Shown piece after piece: positions 32,831 through 40,522 of a stretch of 49,104 bases of DNA. The position numbers were made by a program, and so were the translations under genes. The stretch's first letter is position 1; each line of letters starts with the position of its first letter. Location: assembly GCF_027622945.1 (NCBI RefSeq), contig NZ_JAPZVQ010000025.1, positions 1-49,104 of the forward strand. Reading direction: 5' to 3'. The stretch is from Glycomyces lechevalierae. Its GTDB lineage: Bacteria > Actinomycetota > Actinomycetes > Mycobacteriales > Micromonosporaceae. The notes under the pieces are model-generated. The model had not been told where the DNA came from. It did no database searches and saw nothing but the letters and a program-made list of their open reading frames with translations.

Positions 32831-32867
32831 TTGACATATTGACATGTGGCAACCCCTTGCCTAGGCT
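32831..32867 (+). promoter_or_regulatory. Strong consensus promoter with embedded inverted repeat
   Basis: TTGACA (32839-32844) and TAGGCT (32862-32867) are 17 bp apart, the best housekeeping promoter in the window. A second TTGACA starts at 32831. GGCAA-CCCC-TTGCC (32848-32861) fills the spacer and is a likely operator. The promoter drives the PL9-like pectate lyase gene, with a leader of about 120 bases. Confidence 0.75.
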
Positions 32868-32996
32868 CGGTGGACAAATCGCGTTTTTCTCGCATTTCAA
32901 CACTGCGTAGCGACGCGACGACGAACGCGGGCCGCGCCCGGACGGGCGCCCCGCGACGGACCGATCCGGGCCACGCCCGGGAAGGAGCGAGACCAC

Positions 32997-34196
32997 ATGT
33001 CAAGGACACGGACCAAGACCGCCGTCGTGGTCGGCGTGAGCGGCCTGGTGGCCGCGGCGACCACAATGGTCGCCATGACCACCGCGAACGCCGATCCGGT
33101 CGGCGGACCCGCGCAGGACGGCGCGATCTACGCCGCCCCCGACGGCAGCGACGGCGCGGCCGGCACCGAGGCCGACCCGACCACCGTCGCGGCCGCGATC
33201 GCGAAGGTCGAGCCGGGCGGCACGATCTACATGCGCGGCGGCATCTACGACCTATCGGAAACGGTTGCCATCGAGCCGGGCAACGACGGCACCGAAGCCG
33301 ACCGCACCCAGCTCTTCGCCTACCCCGGCGAGACCCCCGTCATGAACTTCTCGGCGCAGGAGGAGAACTCCGCGAACCGAGGCCTCGCCGTCGGCGGCGA
33401 CTGGTGGCACGTGCAGGGCATCGTCGTCGAGCACGCCGGCGACAACGGCATCCTCCTGGGCGGCAGCAACAACGTCATCGAGCGCGTCGTCACCCGCCAC
33501 AACGCCGACTCCGGCCTCCAGCTCTCCCGGTACACAGCTGGAGCCCCCGAAGCGGAGTGGCCCGCGAACAACCTCATCGTCTCCGTCGAGTCCCACGACA
33601 ACGTCGACTCCGACGGCGAGGACGCCGACGGGTTCGCCCCGAAGCTCACCGTCGGCCCCGGCAACGTCTTCCGGTACACGGTGTCCCACAACAACATCGA
33701 CGACGGGTACGACCTGTACACCAAGGGCGACACCGGACCCATCGGCGCGGTGACCATCGAGGACTCCCTCGCCTACGAGAACGGCACCCTCTCGGACGGC
33801 TCGCAGGCCGGCGCGGGCGACCGCAACGGCTACAAGCTCGGCGGCGAGGACATCGGCGTCGACCACGTCGTGACCGGCTCCATCGCCTACGACAACGGGA
33901 AGCACGGCTTCACCTACAACTCCAACCCCGGCTCGATCACCGTGTCGGACAACGTGAGCATCGGCAACGCCGAGCGCAACTTCAACTTCGACGAAGGCAC
34001 GCACCGGTTCTCGGGCAACACCTCCTGCGACAGCGGCGACGAGGACCGCATCGTCGGCAGCGACGACGGCTCGAACCAGTTCTGGGAGGGCTCGAACGGC
34101 TCCCGCTGCGCCGACTACGCCGGCGCGCTCGACTGGAGCTTCGCCGAGGACGGCTCGCTCGTCGTCACCTTCGGCGGGCAGCAGGTCATGGGCTGA
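32997..34196 (+). CDS. Secreted PL9-like pectate lyase (right-handed beta-helix)
   Basis: A 399-residue secreted protein. Residues 1-32 are a signal peptide ending TANA. The mature protein is a parallel beta-helix with repeated NG/DN turns. HDNVDSDGEDADGFAPKLTVG (about 200-220) matches the Ca2+-binding cluster and Brønsted-base lysine (Lys216) of family 9 pectate lyases such as PelL. DGYDLYTKGD and RNGYKLGGE are the next conserved rungs. It should cleave polygalacturonate by calcium-assisted beta-elimination outside the cell. It has its own strong promoter and long leader. Two cysteines near the C-terminus may form a disulfide. Confidence 0.9.
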   Translation: MSRTRTKTAVVVGVSGLVAAATTMVAMTTANADPVGGPAQDGAIYAAPDGSDGAAGTEADPTTVAAAIAKVEPGGTIYMRGGIYDLSETVAIEPGNDGTEADRTQLFAYPGETPVMNFSAQEENSANRGLAVGGDWWHVQGIVVEHAGDNGILLGGSNNVIERVVTRHNADSGLQLSRYTAGAPEAEWPANNLIVSVESHDNVDSDGEDADGFAPKLTVGPGNVFRYTVSHNNIDDGYDLYTKGDTGPIGAVTIEDSLAYENGTLSDGSQAGAGDRNGYKLGGEDIGVDHVVTGSIAYDNGKHGFTYNSNPGSITVSDNVSIGNAERNFNFDEGTHRFSGNTSCDSGDEDRIVGSDDGSNQFWEGSNGSRCADYAGALDWSFAEDGSLVVTFGGQQVMG

Positions 34197-34288
34197 CCCC
34201 CGCTCCTCACATCAGGGCCCGCTGCCGCGAGGGAGCGGGCCCTGACACATCGTGCCGCACGATATTTAGCTTTTTCGGTGCAAACCCC

Positions 34289-34306
34289 TATAGTTGGAGA
34301 GCCAAC
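34289..34306 (+). promoter_or_regulatory. Promoter -10 and dyad of the repeat-protein gene
   Basis: TATAGT (34289-34294) is a good -10 element with only a weak -35. GTTGG-AGAG-CCAAC (34293-34306) begins at its end and would lie across the transcription start. It may be an operator or a small 5' hairpin. Confidence 0.45.
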
Positions 34307-34326
34307 GTGAACAAGGGGGATGCAAC

Positions 34327-34620
34327 ATGGGTTTTGCGGACAAGTTCAACGAGCTGAAGGACATGTTCTCGGGGGCAGTCGAAGACGCCAAAGGCAAGGC
34401 CGAGGAGATGATCGGGGGCGTCGCTGACGCACCGGTCGACCAGCTCGGCGAACAGGCCGGCGGCGCCGTCGAAGACCTGCAGGGCCAAGCGCAGGAAGGC
34501 TACGAGAACGCGCAGGGCCAGGTCCAGGAAGGCGTCGAGAACGCCCAAGGCCAAGCGCAGGAGGGCGTCGAAGGCGCCCAGGGGTCCATCGACGACTTCC
34601 GCAACCAGACCGGGTTCTAA
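34327..34620 (+). CDS. Small protein with 11-residue amphipathic repeats
   Basis: A 97-residue soluble protein that I do not assign to a named family. Residues 1-45 form an acidic amphipathic helix (DKFNELKDMFSGAVEDAKGKAEEMIG). Residues 52-88 hold three tandem 11-residue units of the form GQAQEGYENAQ, GQVQEGVENAQ and GQAQEGVEGAQ. Composition and periodicity recall LEA, apolipoprotein-like and CsbD-like stress proteins, which fold on membranes or when dry. AGGGGGA precedes the ATG by six bases. It is monocistronic and ends in a hairpin. A desiccation or osmotic role is only inferred. Confidence 0.75.
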   Translation: MGFADKFNELKDMFSGAVEDAKGKAEEMIGGVADAPVDQLGEQAGGAVEDLQGQAQEGYENAQGQVQEGVENAQGQAQEGVEGAQGSIDDFRNQTGF

Positions 34621-34631
34621 CGCCCGCGCCT

Positions 34632-34663
34632 AGGGGCGGACGGATCAGGTTCCGTCTGCCCTT
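34632..34663. terminator. Hairpin terminator
   Basis: AGGGGCGGACGGA and TCCGTCTGCCCTT form a 13-base stem with two non-Watson-Crick positions, one of them a G-T pair, and a short loop. It lies between the repeat-protein gene and the convergent sulfotransferase gene (stop at 34679). Confidence 0.7.
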
Positions 34664-34678
34664 GGGCCACAACCCGAA

Positions 34679-35884
34679 TCAGCGCGTGTTGAGTGTCCCG
34701 CACAGGCGCACGTAGTCGCCGAACGCGTCCTCCACGCCCTGGATCGTCAAGCCGTACCGCGACAGCGAGTACTCGTGCCGCCGGTCCCGCTGCGGCCGCG
34801 CGAGCACGTGCTCCAGGTTCCCGGCGTCCTTCTCGGTCCACTCGGCGTGGATCGCCTTGTACAGCTTCGGAACCTCGTTCACCGGGTCCGAGTTCAACCG
34901 GTGGTAGGGCACGTCCACAATGGCATCCGAAGGCAGCGTGATCCGCGACTGCCGGCCCCGCTCGATGGAGTCCACCAGCAGGCCCAGCGCGACCTGCCCG
35001 ATCTCGTCCAGATCCGGGCGGCGCTGGTACAGCGACCACGACGTCTCCATGAGCGAGCACACCGAACCCATCACCGTGGTCGGATCACGGTGCGTCCAAA
35101 CGAACTTCGCGTCCGGGAACACCTGCCGGATCACGTCCATGTCGTTCAGGTGCGCCGGGTACTTCAGCGTCCAGCGCTTCGGCTCCCGCCCGTACTGCAG
35201 CACCTGCAGCGCCCGCTTCAAGTACACGTAGTCCGGCGCGTAGTCCCGCTCGCCCAGCCACGCCTTGTACTTCGGCAGCGCCCCGCGCAGCGCCAGATGG
35301 TAGGTGCCGTGCGGCAGGACGAACATCGACTCCTCGGGCTCGCGCGCCCGGATCGGGTGGATGACCTCCCACGACGGCGCGAACCGCACCATCATCCGCG
35401 CCCCGGACTCGATCATCCGGATCGTCTTCTCCGACTCCGCCTGGGGGACCGGCACATCGGTACGAAGCATCTCCCACAGCAGCGGCCCGCGGTGCGCGTC
35501 CGAGGCCGCGAGGATCTTGTGCGCCAACGTGGTCGCCGTGCGCGGCAGGCCCACCACGAACACCGGCGCGACGATCCGCTCGTCCGCAATCTCCGGACGC
35601 TCCAGGAAGCGCTGCCGGATCCGCAGCCGGTTCTCCAAGCGCGACTTGGCGTCGAGCAGCCCGGACTGCCACCCGAACGGCGTCAGGCGCGGCTCGTCGG
35701 CGAGGCACTCGAGGTGGAAGCCGAGGTCGGCGACGAACTGCTCTTCGCCCTCCGCCGACCATCCGGTCGACGACTCGACCTGGGCGACGGCCTTCGCCCA
35801 CGTCTCGAGCGGGCGCTTGCGCCCGCCCGTCGACGGCTTGAGCATGGCATTGACGAGACTGGCGGTGAACGTGGTCCGGCTCAT
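34679..35884 (-). CDS. Sulfotransferase family protein
   Basis: A 401-residue cytosolic sulfotransferase-like protein. FVVGLPRTATTLAHKIL is the 5'-phosphosulfate loop that binds PAPS; WTHRDPTTVMGSVCSLMET is the 3'-phosphate-binding segment. Size and the N-terminal helical region match the Sulfotransfer_3-type enzymes common in mycobacteria and relatives, which sulfate lipids, sterols or glycans. GAGAGGA lies upstream of the ATG at 35884. No biosynthetic partner is adjacent except an SDR, so the acceptor cannot be named. Confidence 0.88.
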   Translation of the reverse strand: MSRTTFTASLVNAMLKPSTGGRKRPLETWAKAVAQVESSTGWSAEGEEQFVADLGFHLECLADEPRLTPFGWQSGLLDAKSRLENRLRIRQRFLERPEIADERIVAPVFVVGLPRTATTLAHKILAASDAHRGPLLWEMLRTDVPVPQAESEKTIRMIESGARMMVRFAPSWEVIHPIRAREPEESMFVLPHGTYHLALRGALPKYKAWLGERDYAPDYVYLKRALQVLQYGREPKRWTLKYPAHLNDMDVIRQVFPDAKFVWTHRDPTTVMGSVCSLMETSWSLYQRRPDLDEIGQVALGLLVDSIERGRQSRITLPSDAIVDVPYHRLNSDPVNEVPKLYKAIHAEWTEKDAGNLEHVLARPQRDRRHEYSLSRYGLTIQGVEDAFGDYVRLCGTLNTR

Positions 35885-35991
35885 GGGGGGTTCCTCTCGA
35901 AGCACAAGGCCCGCAAGGCGTTAGCTGGCTTCGACAGACTACTCCCGGTGATTCGCGGTGGACATGCGGTCGTGGGAGCGCCGGTCACGCC

Positions 35992-36771
35992 CTAATGGAC
36001 GGACAGGCCGCCGTCGACGAAGATCGCCTGCCCGGTGATGTAGGCGGACGCGCGGCTCGCCAAGAACACGGCCGCGCCGGCGAAGTCCTCGGCCAGGCCG
36101 TTGCGCCCGATCATCGTTCGCGCCGCCAGGGCGGCGACTTTCTCGGGGTCCGAGGCGAGGCGCTGGTTCAGCGGCGTCATCACGAAACCCGGGACGAGCG
36201 TGTTGGCGGTGACGCCGTGCGGCGACCACGCCTCGGCCTGCGACCGGGCGAGGGATTCCAAGGCGCCCTTGGAGACCCCGTACGCGCCGCTCTGGACGAA
36301 CGCGCGGTGCGCCTGCTGGGAGGTGACGTGGATGATCCGCCCGAACCCGCGTTCGGCCATGCCGGGCCCGAAGCGCTGGCCGAGGAGGAACGGCGCTTCG
36401 AGGTTCACGGCCATGGTCCGGTCCCAGACCGCTTCGTCGATGTCGCCCATGGGCGGGCGGAGGTTGATCCCGGCGGAGTTGACGAGGATGTCGGGCTCCC
36501 CGAAGATCCTGACCGCCTGTTCGGCCGCGGCCCTCACGTGCTCGCGGGTGGTCAGATCCGCACTCACCCAAGCAGTTTCACGGCCCTGTCCGGCGAGTTC
36601 CTCGACGGTCGCGGAGAGCGCCTGCTCGCCTCGGGCGACGATCACGACCCGCGCGCCCGCGTGCGCCAACGCGCCCGCGATGGCTTTGCCGATGCCGGAA
36701 CTGCCGCCGGTGACGACGGCGACGCGGCCTTCCAACGAGAACAGCTCGGAGAGGTAGTCCTGTGCGGTCAT
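35992..36771 (-). CDS. Short-chain dehydrogenase (gluconate 5-dehydrogenase/FabG-like)
   Basis: A 259-residue classical SDR. TGGSSGIG, VNSAGIN, the Ser in HVTSQQ and the Tyr/Lys pair in YGVSKGAL are all present, as is the C-terminal QAIFVDGGLSVH. The start LFSLEGRVAVVTGGSSGIG is typical of the gluconate 5-dehydrogenase group. TAGGGT ends six bases before the ATG, which indicates a leaderless message. The gene marks the end of the regular high-GC region; the next 650 bases have no convincing gene. Confidence 0.88.
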   Translation of the reverse strand: MTAQDYLSELFSLEGRVAVVTGGSSGIGKAIAGALAHAGARVVIVARGEQALSATVEELAGQGRETAWVSADLTTREHVRAAAEQAVRIFGEPDILVNSAGINLRPPMGDIDEAVWDRTMAVNLEAPFLLGQRFGPGMAERGFGRIIHVTSQQAHRAFVQSGAYGVSKGALESLARSQAEAWSPHGVTANTLVPGFVMTPLNQRLASDPEKVAALAARTMIGRNGLAEDFAGAAVFLASRASAYITGQAIFVDGGLSVH

Positions 36772-37428
36772 GCCCGAACCCTAGAGGAATGCGTTTCCGG
36801 CGGATGGTCGGTGTCCTGCGGGCTGTTCGGGGGTCCGGTTAGCCCGAAAGGCGTCAGCGACGGAGAGGTGGGTTGGGGGCGGGGTCGGTTGGCGGGGCGC
36901 GGGTTCGAGTCGGGTCGGCGCCCCTATTTCGTTGGGGTGCAGTGGGGTTGGGGCGAATGTGAGGGTCTTGTACCCCTGTGGGTGATGACGGTGTGGGGTG
37001 GTGTGAGGGATGATTGATGTACGCACAGGGATACGGAAAACGTACAGGTGGCGATTAGGTGCAAGCAGACTACGCCAAGCCTCTGGCCGAAACCCAAACC
37101 GGATGATTTTTCCCGAGCCTCGTCAGCTCAGTCTCTTCGTGCTATCGGGTTCCACAGCGGACCACGGCCCCGAACAGGGGGCGTGCTGGGTGGGAGATCG
37201 TTGGTCGGGATCACCTCGACCGTGGCAGTGCTCTGAACGAGGCACACACTGGTAAGACCGCCAGCATGAGCGGCAACGCCAGACCAGGCAATAGAGGACC
37301 TGGCCCGGCAGCGCCACGAAACGCACGGCAAGAGACGCCTCCGGGCGAGCACCATCGCACGTGATGGAGCGATGACCGCAGTGTCGTCCCGGGGCAGGCG
37401 CATCAGCGACCGTCGTGAGGGGGCGGCT
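36772..37428. other. Long intergenic stretch without a convincing gene
   Basis: These 657 bases open the accessory-looking segment. The first part (36860-36990) is strongly G/T-rich on the plus strand. TGTACG (37018) and CGTACA (37041) form an inverted pair. Short open frames on both strands between 37010 and 37430 have no ribosome sites, ordinary codon bias or recognisable domains, so I leave them out. GGTTCGAGTC at 36903 resembles a tRNA T-loop, but no tRNA can be folded around it. Confidence 0.5.
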
Positions 37429-38229
37429 TCAGATGGCATCGAGATCGAGATCGTCGAAAAGCCGTTCAAGAGAAGGAGGACGCTCTCCAGGAGTATTCAG
37501 GAAGTCATGCAGGTTCTGCGTGTTGTCGTCGATGCATTCGTCGGTGCCTTCGTCTCCCTGTGCCTCGATCCAGTCCCGGTTGAACTGGGTGTGCTCACCA
37601 CCCCAGTACGACAACTGGTCGTCCGCGGGCGAATGCGGCAGAACGACGATGACCGGCCCGACGTCCACATCTTCTGCTCGACCGTCAACGACAAGCTCGA
37701 CATCCAGGCGGTACAACTCCTCAAAGCCCATGGAGGCCTCGTCCAAGCGGGCGTTGACAGCGAAGCGGTCGGCTTCGTCGGGACCGACCTGTTGGCTGAC
37801 GGGCACAGTGAACTGATCGCCTCGCTCGGCATTCGAAGGAAGAAGCAGGTCGTATTCCGCCGAGAGTTCAACGATGCCGCCGCCGACACATGGGAGGACG
37901 GTCATGTGGTCTTCCACGGTGAAGATCGCTTCCTCGACAATTCCGCGACTGCTGCCGGTGTTATGGATCGTGAATTCCATGGACAGCACCTCGCCGCCGG
38001 GCTCATGCACCACCACACTTGCCAGCCTCACATCGGGGGACGGGTCATTTGTGAGCGCTTTGAGGAGAGGCGGCGCGGCAAGGCTCCCCGTGGCTACGAA
38101 AATCGCGATGAATCCCGAGACGATGGTGGTTCGCATGGCTTCAGACCGTCTTCGCCACCACGAACGCAAGGGGTTGGTTCTTGACTGTGGAACCTCGGGT
38201 GAATTCTGTTTCCTCAGCGCTTCAGGCAT
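37429..38229 (-). CDS. Single-pass membrane protein with large outer domain, unknown function
   Basis: A 266-residue protein that I do not recognise. After about 30 polar and basic residues (RSWWRRRSEAMR), one membrane segment TTIVSGFIAIFVATGSLAA leads to an outer domain of about 210 residues. The first part (VRLASVVVHEPGGEVLSMEFTIHNTGSSRGIVEEAIFTV) looks like an Ig-like beta-sandwich, and the tail is very acidic. The ATG at 38229 has GAGG seven bases upstream. Plus-strand frames overlap it, but codon bias and the membrane segment favour this strand. Base composition is less GC-rich than the flanking regions. Confidence 0.6.
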   Translation of the reverse strand: MPEALRKQNSPEVPQSRTNPLRSWWRRRSEAMRTTIVSGFIAIFVATGSLAAPPLLKALTNDPSPDVRLASVVVHEPGGEVLSMEFTIHNTGSSRGIVEEAIFTVEDHMTVLPCVGGGIVELSAEYDLLLPSNAERGDQFTVPVSQQVGPDEADRFAVNARLDEASMGFEELYRLDVELVVDGRAEDVDVGPVIVVLPHSPADDQLSYWGGEHTQFNRDWIEAQGDEGTDECIDDNTQNLHDFLNTPGERPPSLERLFDDLDLDAI

Positions 38230-38571
38230 CATCTCGCCTCTGTCCGTTGGGTTCAGATCCAGAGTAGGTGAACGCTGTCCCCGTTTGGGTTCTCGAGGTG
38301 GGCAGTCGATCCCATGTGCACCAGAAGGAACACGCTGCACGCCCACCCTTCATCCCAGACCTCATGAGCTGGCGCCTACGGTTACGAAGCGATCAAGTAG
38401 TTCGGCATGGTCCAAGGCACTCGCGTCATCCTCCACCGCCTCGCCCGCTGCAGCCATACAGTCGTCCCCGGTACTCCCGACCGGCTTCCGTGACTTGCAA
38501 CGAAGTGGCAAAGTCCCATACCCCGTCACGATCCTTCGGAGACGGCGCGATGAAGGACCTGACCGCCTGGG
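38230..38571. other. Intergenic stretch with possible gene remnant
   Basis: This 342-bp gap between two minus-strand genes has no intact gene. On the minus strand, two short overlapping reading stretches near 38400-38570 have protein-like composition (for example DGVWDFATSLQVTEAGREYRG and, in another frame, AVEDDASALDHAELLDRFV), but neither has a supported start. They could be a decayed gene or chance. Confidence 0.3.
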
Positions 38572-39117
38572 CTATTGCGCGATCGACGGCACCATGGTCC
38601 AGAGGGCGGGGTACTCGATGACGAGACCGTCGGCGTCAATGTCCAGGTCGGCGCGGAAGTCGCCGGACTCGTACCGATAACCGGTTCCGAGGCGGTGATA
38701 GCGCTGCGAGGCGGGTTCGATCGTCAGCTCGGATTCGGGCTGGATGTAGACGACCCGCAGGTCGGCCGCGGCTCCGGGGGTGAGGCGGAGGCGACGGATC
38801 GGGAGGGTGTTGGTGAACGGTGTCAAGGCGATGTCGATATCGGTGCACCCGGCCAGGTCGGGCCGTTCCTGGCCGTTGTCAAACCAGCGGCCGTCCATGT
38901 CGCGAGCGAGGTTGCGACGAACATGGTGGAAATCGATGGTGACCGACCGGGTGTTCCAGGCGGTGTCGCATTCGATGCGATAGGCGAGCCGGACGGGCGT
39001 GTTGTCGGGAGCGGCCAGGACGAGTCCGTCGGCGACGATGCCATCGTCATCGATGCACAGCTCCAGGTGCTCGCAGCCGGGCCACTGCTGGGCGGTCCAC
39101 ATGATCTGCCGCTTCAT
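38572..39117 (-). CDS. Putative glycolipid-binding protein (PF06475-like)
   Basis: A 181-residue beta-rich protein. ECDTAWNTRSVTIDF, GRWFDNGQERPDLAGCTDIDIALTPFTNTLPIRRLRL and the C-terminal DADGLVIEYPALW match the putative glycolipid-binding family, an unclosed barrel of unknown physiological role. It has no signal peptide. A GAGGA motif lies upstream of the ATG at 39117, at a longer than usual distance. It is divergent from a CGNR-type regulator, with a strong inverted repeat between them, so the two probably form a regulatory pair. Confidence 0.85.
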   Translation of the reverse strand: MKRQIMWTAQQWPGCEHLELCIDDDGIVADGLVLAAPDNTPVRLAYRIECDTAWNTRSVTIDFHHVRRNLARDMDGRWFDNGQERPDLAGCTDIDIALTPFTNTLPIRRLRLTPGAAADLRVVYIQPESELTIEPASQRYHRLGTGYRYESGDFRADLDIDADGLVIEYPALWTMVPSIAQ

Positions 39118-39156
39118 GACAACCCCGTTCCTCGTCGCGCCTGCTTGTTGATAACC

Positions 39157-39225
39157 ACCTATCGGATTTATAGGTTAACATCTTGGTCGCAGGGTGTACA
39201 CCGGTATGCTGGTTCAGTGGTTAAC
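39157..39225. promoter_or_regulatory. Operator region of the CGNR/glycolipid-binding pair
   Basis: ACCTAT-CGGATTT-ATAGGT (39157-39175) is a perfect inverted repeat; the right arm runs into GGTTAAC (39173-39179). GGTTAAC recurs at 39219-39225 across the start of the CGNR gene. TTGGTC (39183-39188) and TATGCT (39205-39210), 16 bp apart, form the promoter of the CGNR gene between the two sites. Confidence 0.6.
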
Positions 39226-39735
39226 ACCGGGACTGAACAGGAAGCGCCGGGTTCGCTTGAGGCGGTACGCACTCTGCTCAATACCTGGCGCATCCCCAAC
39301 GACACGCGCCGGGCCGAAGACCGCTTCGAGGAGTACGCGGACCAGGCCGGGCTGTCGAAGTCCAGGCGTCATGAACTCCTGGCCCTGCGCGCGGATCTCC
39401 GTGCAGCGGTGGAGCGCTCGGCCGACACCTCGGCGGTGCTCAACGACTGGATCAAACGCTTGGCGATTCTTCCGCAGGTCGTGGACGACACGATCGCGTT
39501 CAAGCACTCGGGGGGTCTTGGCGCGGATCTCGTTTCGGCCGCGTTGGAGGCGATCGCGGCCGGCCGTTGGCGCAGGCTCAAAGCCTGCCCGGACTGCCGC
39601 TGGGTGTTCTACGACCACAGTCGCAACGCCAGCAAACGTTGGTGCCTGATGACCGCAGGCGGCCCCGACGGACGATCCTGCGGCAGCATCGCAAAGGTCC
39701 GCGCCCACCGCAAGCGCACCCGCACCACTGAATGA
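39217..39735 (+). CDS. CGNR zinc finger transcriptional regulator (variant finger)
   Basis: A 172-residue regulator of the ABATE/CGNR class. Residues 15-110 are helical (SLEAVRTLLNTWRIPNDTRRAEDRF, ELLALRADLRAAVERS). Residues 127-172 hold the finger: ACPDCRWVFYDHSRNASKRWC, then an extended loop and SCGSIAKVRAHRKR. The consensus CGNR is CGSI here, and about seven residues are inserted before it. GTG 39217 lies six bases after TATGCT (leaderless). It probably regulates itself and the divergent glycolipid-binding gene. Confidence 0.82.
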   Translation: MVNTGTEQEAPGSLEAVRTLLNTWRIPNDTRRAEDRFEEYADQAGLSKSRRHELLALRADLRAAVERSADTSAVLNDWIKRLAILPQVVDDTIAFKHSGGLGADLVSAALEAIAAGRWRRLKACPDCRWVFYDHSRNASKRWCLMTAGGPDGRSCGSIAKVRAHRKRTRTTE

Positions 39736-39827
39736 TCAGGGGCCGCGGGGTGCTCGCCGATTCTCGGCGCATCCAGATCGAAAGCAGCTCTGTCGCATTG
39801 GGTGACTGAGGCAGAGTGAGGCAGAGT

Positions 39828-39863
39828 GAGGCCGGTCGAACTCCACCTTGTTCGACCGGCCTC
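39828..39863. terminator. Bidirectional hairpin terminator
   Basis: GAGGCCGGTCGAAC and GTTCGACCGGCCTC pair perfectly around an eight-base loop, between the convergent CGNR gene and the small gene ending at 39874. A short direct repeat (GAGGCAGAGT, twice) precedes it. Confidence 0.8.
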
Positions 39864-39873
39864 GGGGTCAAGT

Positions 39874-40185
39874 CTAGAAGTCGAAGAGACTCGGTTTGGC
39901 GACCAACTCGCGGGCGTTTTTGAGAATCCATGCGCACCAGGGGTCGCCCTGCCATGCGCCCCGCCAGATCACTGGCTCGGCGGGGTCGTCGCCGAAGCGG
40001 CAGACTTCGTGCGGACCGACGCCGTCGTCGCAGTCGACCCGGTAGACGTTGGGCGTGCCGAGCGGCGTCGAGACGAAGATGACGGAGAACTCGGCCGGGT
40101 GTCGCCGGAACTTCCCGAGGCAGTGTTCCCCCTCGGGCTCGGGCGGGTTGTCTTCGGGCGGTTCGGCGAAGGTCGTGTCAGCCAC
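39874..40185 (-). CDS. Small protein of unknown function
   Basis: A 103-residue soluble protein that I do not recognise. It opens with an acidic, proline-rich stretch (EPPEDNPPEPEGEH), followed by a compact domain with three cysteines and many tryptophans (YRVDCDDGVGPHEVCRF, WRGAWQGDPWCAWILKNA). The start is GTG 40185, which overlaps the upstream gene stop by eight bases (GTGGCTGA), so the two are translated together. It is the second gene of a two-gene unit divergent from a DUF5753 regulator. An alternative is the C-terminal part of one frameshifted gene with its neighbour. Confidence 0.6.
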   Translation of the reverse strand: MADTTFAEPPEDNPPEPEGEHCLGKFRRHPAEFSVIFVSTPLGTPNVYRVDCDDGVGPHEVCRFGDDPAEPVIWRGAWQGDPWCAWILKNARELVAKPSLFDF

Positions 40186-40522
40186 GGCAGAACCGGATCT
40201 TTCCGCGCTGGGCCGTATCGGCTGATCGGTTGGTGCGGAAGGCCTTGAACGCTTTGTTCCTCGCCCACTCGCGCCACTCGGGCGAGGTCGAGCGCCACTC
40301 CTCGTTCCAAGTGGCGTGGAGGTTCCCGGAGTTGAGGCCGGAGACGACGAGGATGACATCGGACTGGTTCGCCTTGGCGTGCACCTGGAACGAGTCCGGC
40401 GCTTCGGCACTGGAGGCGCGGACGACGAAGATTCGGCGACCGTCGCTGAACTGGCCTCGAACCAATGGATCCGAGACGGGTTGAGCGCTTTCGGGTTTCG
40501 GTTTCGAGGATCGGTTTCGCAT
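40178..40522 (-). CDS. Small protein of unknown function
   Basis: A 114-residue protein that I do not recognise. The N-terminus is basic and proline-rich (MRNRSSKPKPESAQP). The rest alternates strands and helices (RRIFVVRASSAEAPDSFQVHAKANQSDVILVVSGLNSGNLHATWNEEW) and ends in a basic helix (EWREWARNKAFKAFRTNRS). GGAGG lies five bases before the ATG at 40522. It is translationally coupled to the next small gene and divergent from a DUF5753 regulator across a 360-bp gap rich in GTTTCG motifs. It could be the regulated partner of that system. Confidence 0.65.
   Translation of the reverse strand: MRNRSSKPKPESAQPVSDPLVRGQFSDGRRIFVVRASSAEAPDSFQVHAKANQSDVILVVSGLNSGNLHATWNEEWRSTSPEWREWARNKAFKAFRTNRSADTAQRGKIRFCRG

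Noticed and set aside
36903..36912. GGTTCGAGTC resembling a tRNA T-loop, a possible island attachment site
   Set aside because: The flanking bases do not form a T-stem with an acceptor stem, and no D or anticodon arm is found upstream. A second GGTTCGAGTC at 40799 is too short to count as a direct repeat.
37010..37430. Several short frames on both strands in the gap before the membrane protein gene
   Set aside because: They lack ribosome sites, consistent third-position bias and known domains, and they overlap each other.
37372..38184. A 270-codon plus-strand frame opposite the single-pass membrane protein gene
   Set aside because: The minus-strand product has a coherent membrane segment and beta-sandwich-like domain. 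The plus-strand product is basic and irregular, with no supported start.
40489..40522. Repeated GTTTCG units at the start of the small unknown gene
   Set aside because: They encode the Ser/Lys/Pro-rich N-terminus (SSKPKPE) and are not arranged as inverted pairs, so they are better explained as coding repetition than as operators.
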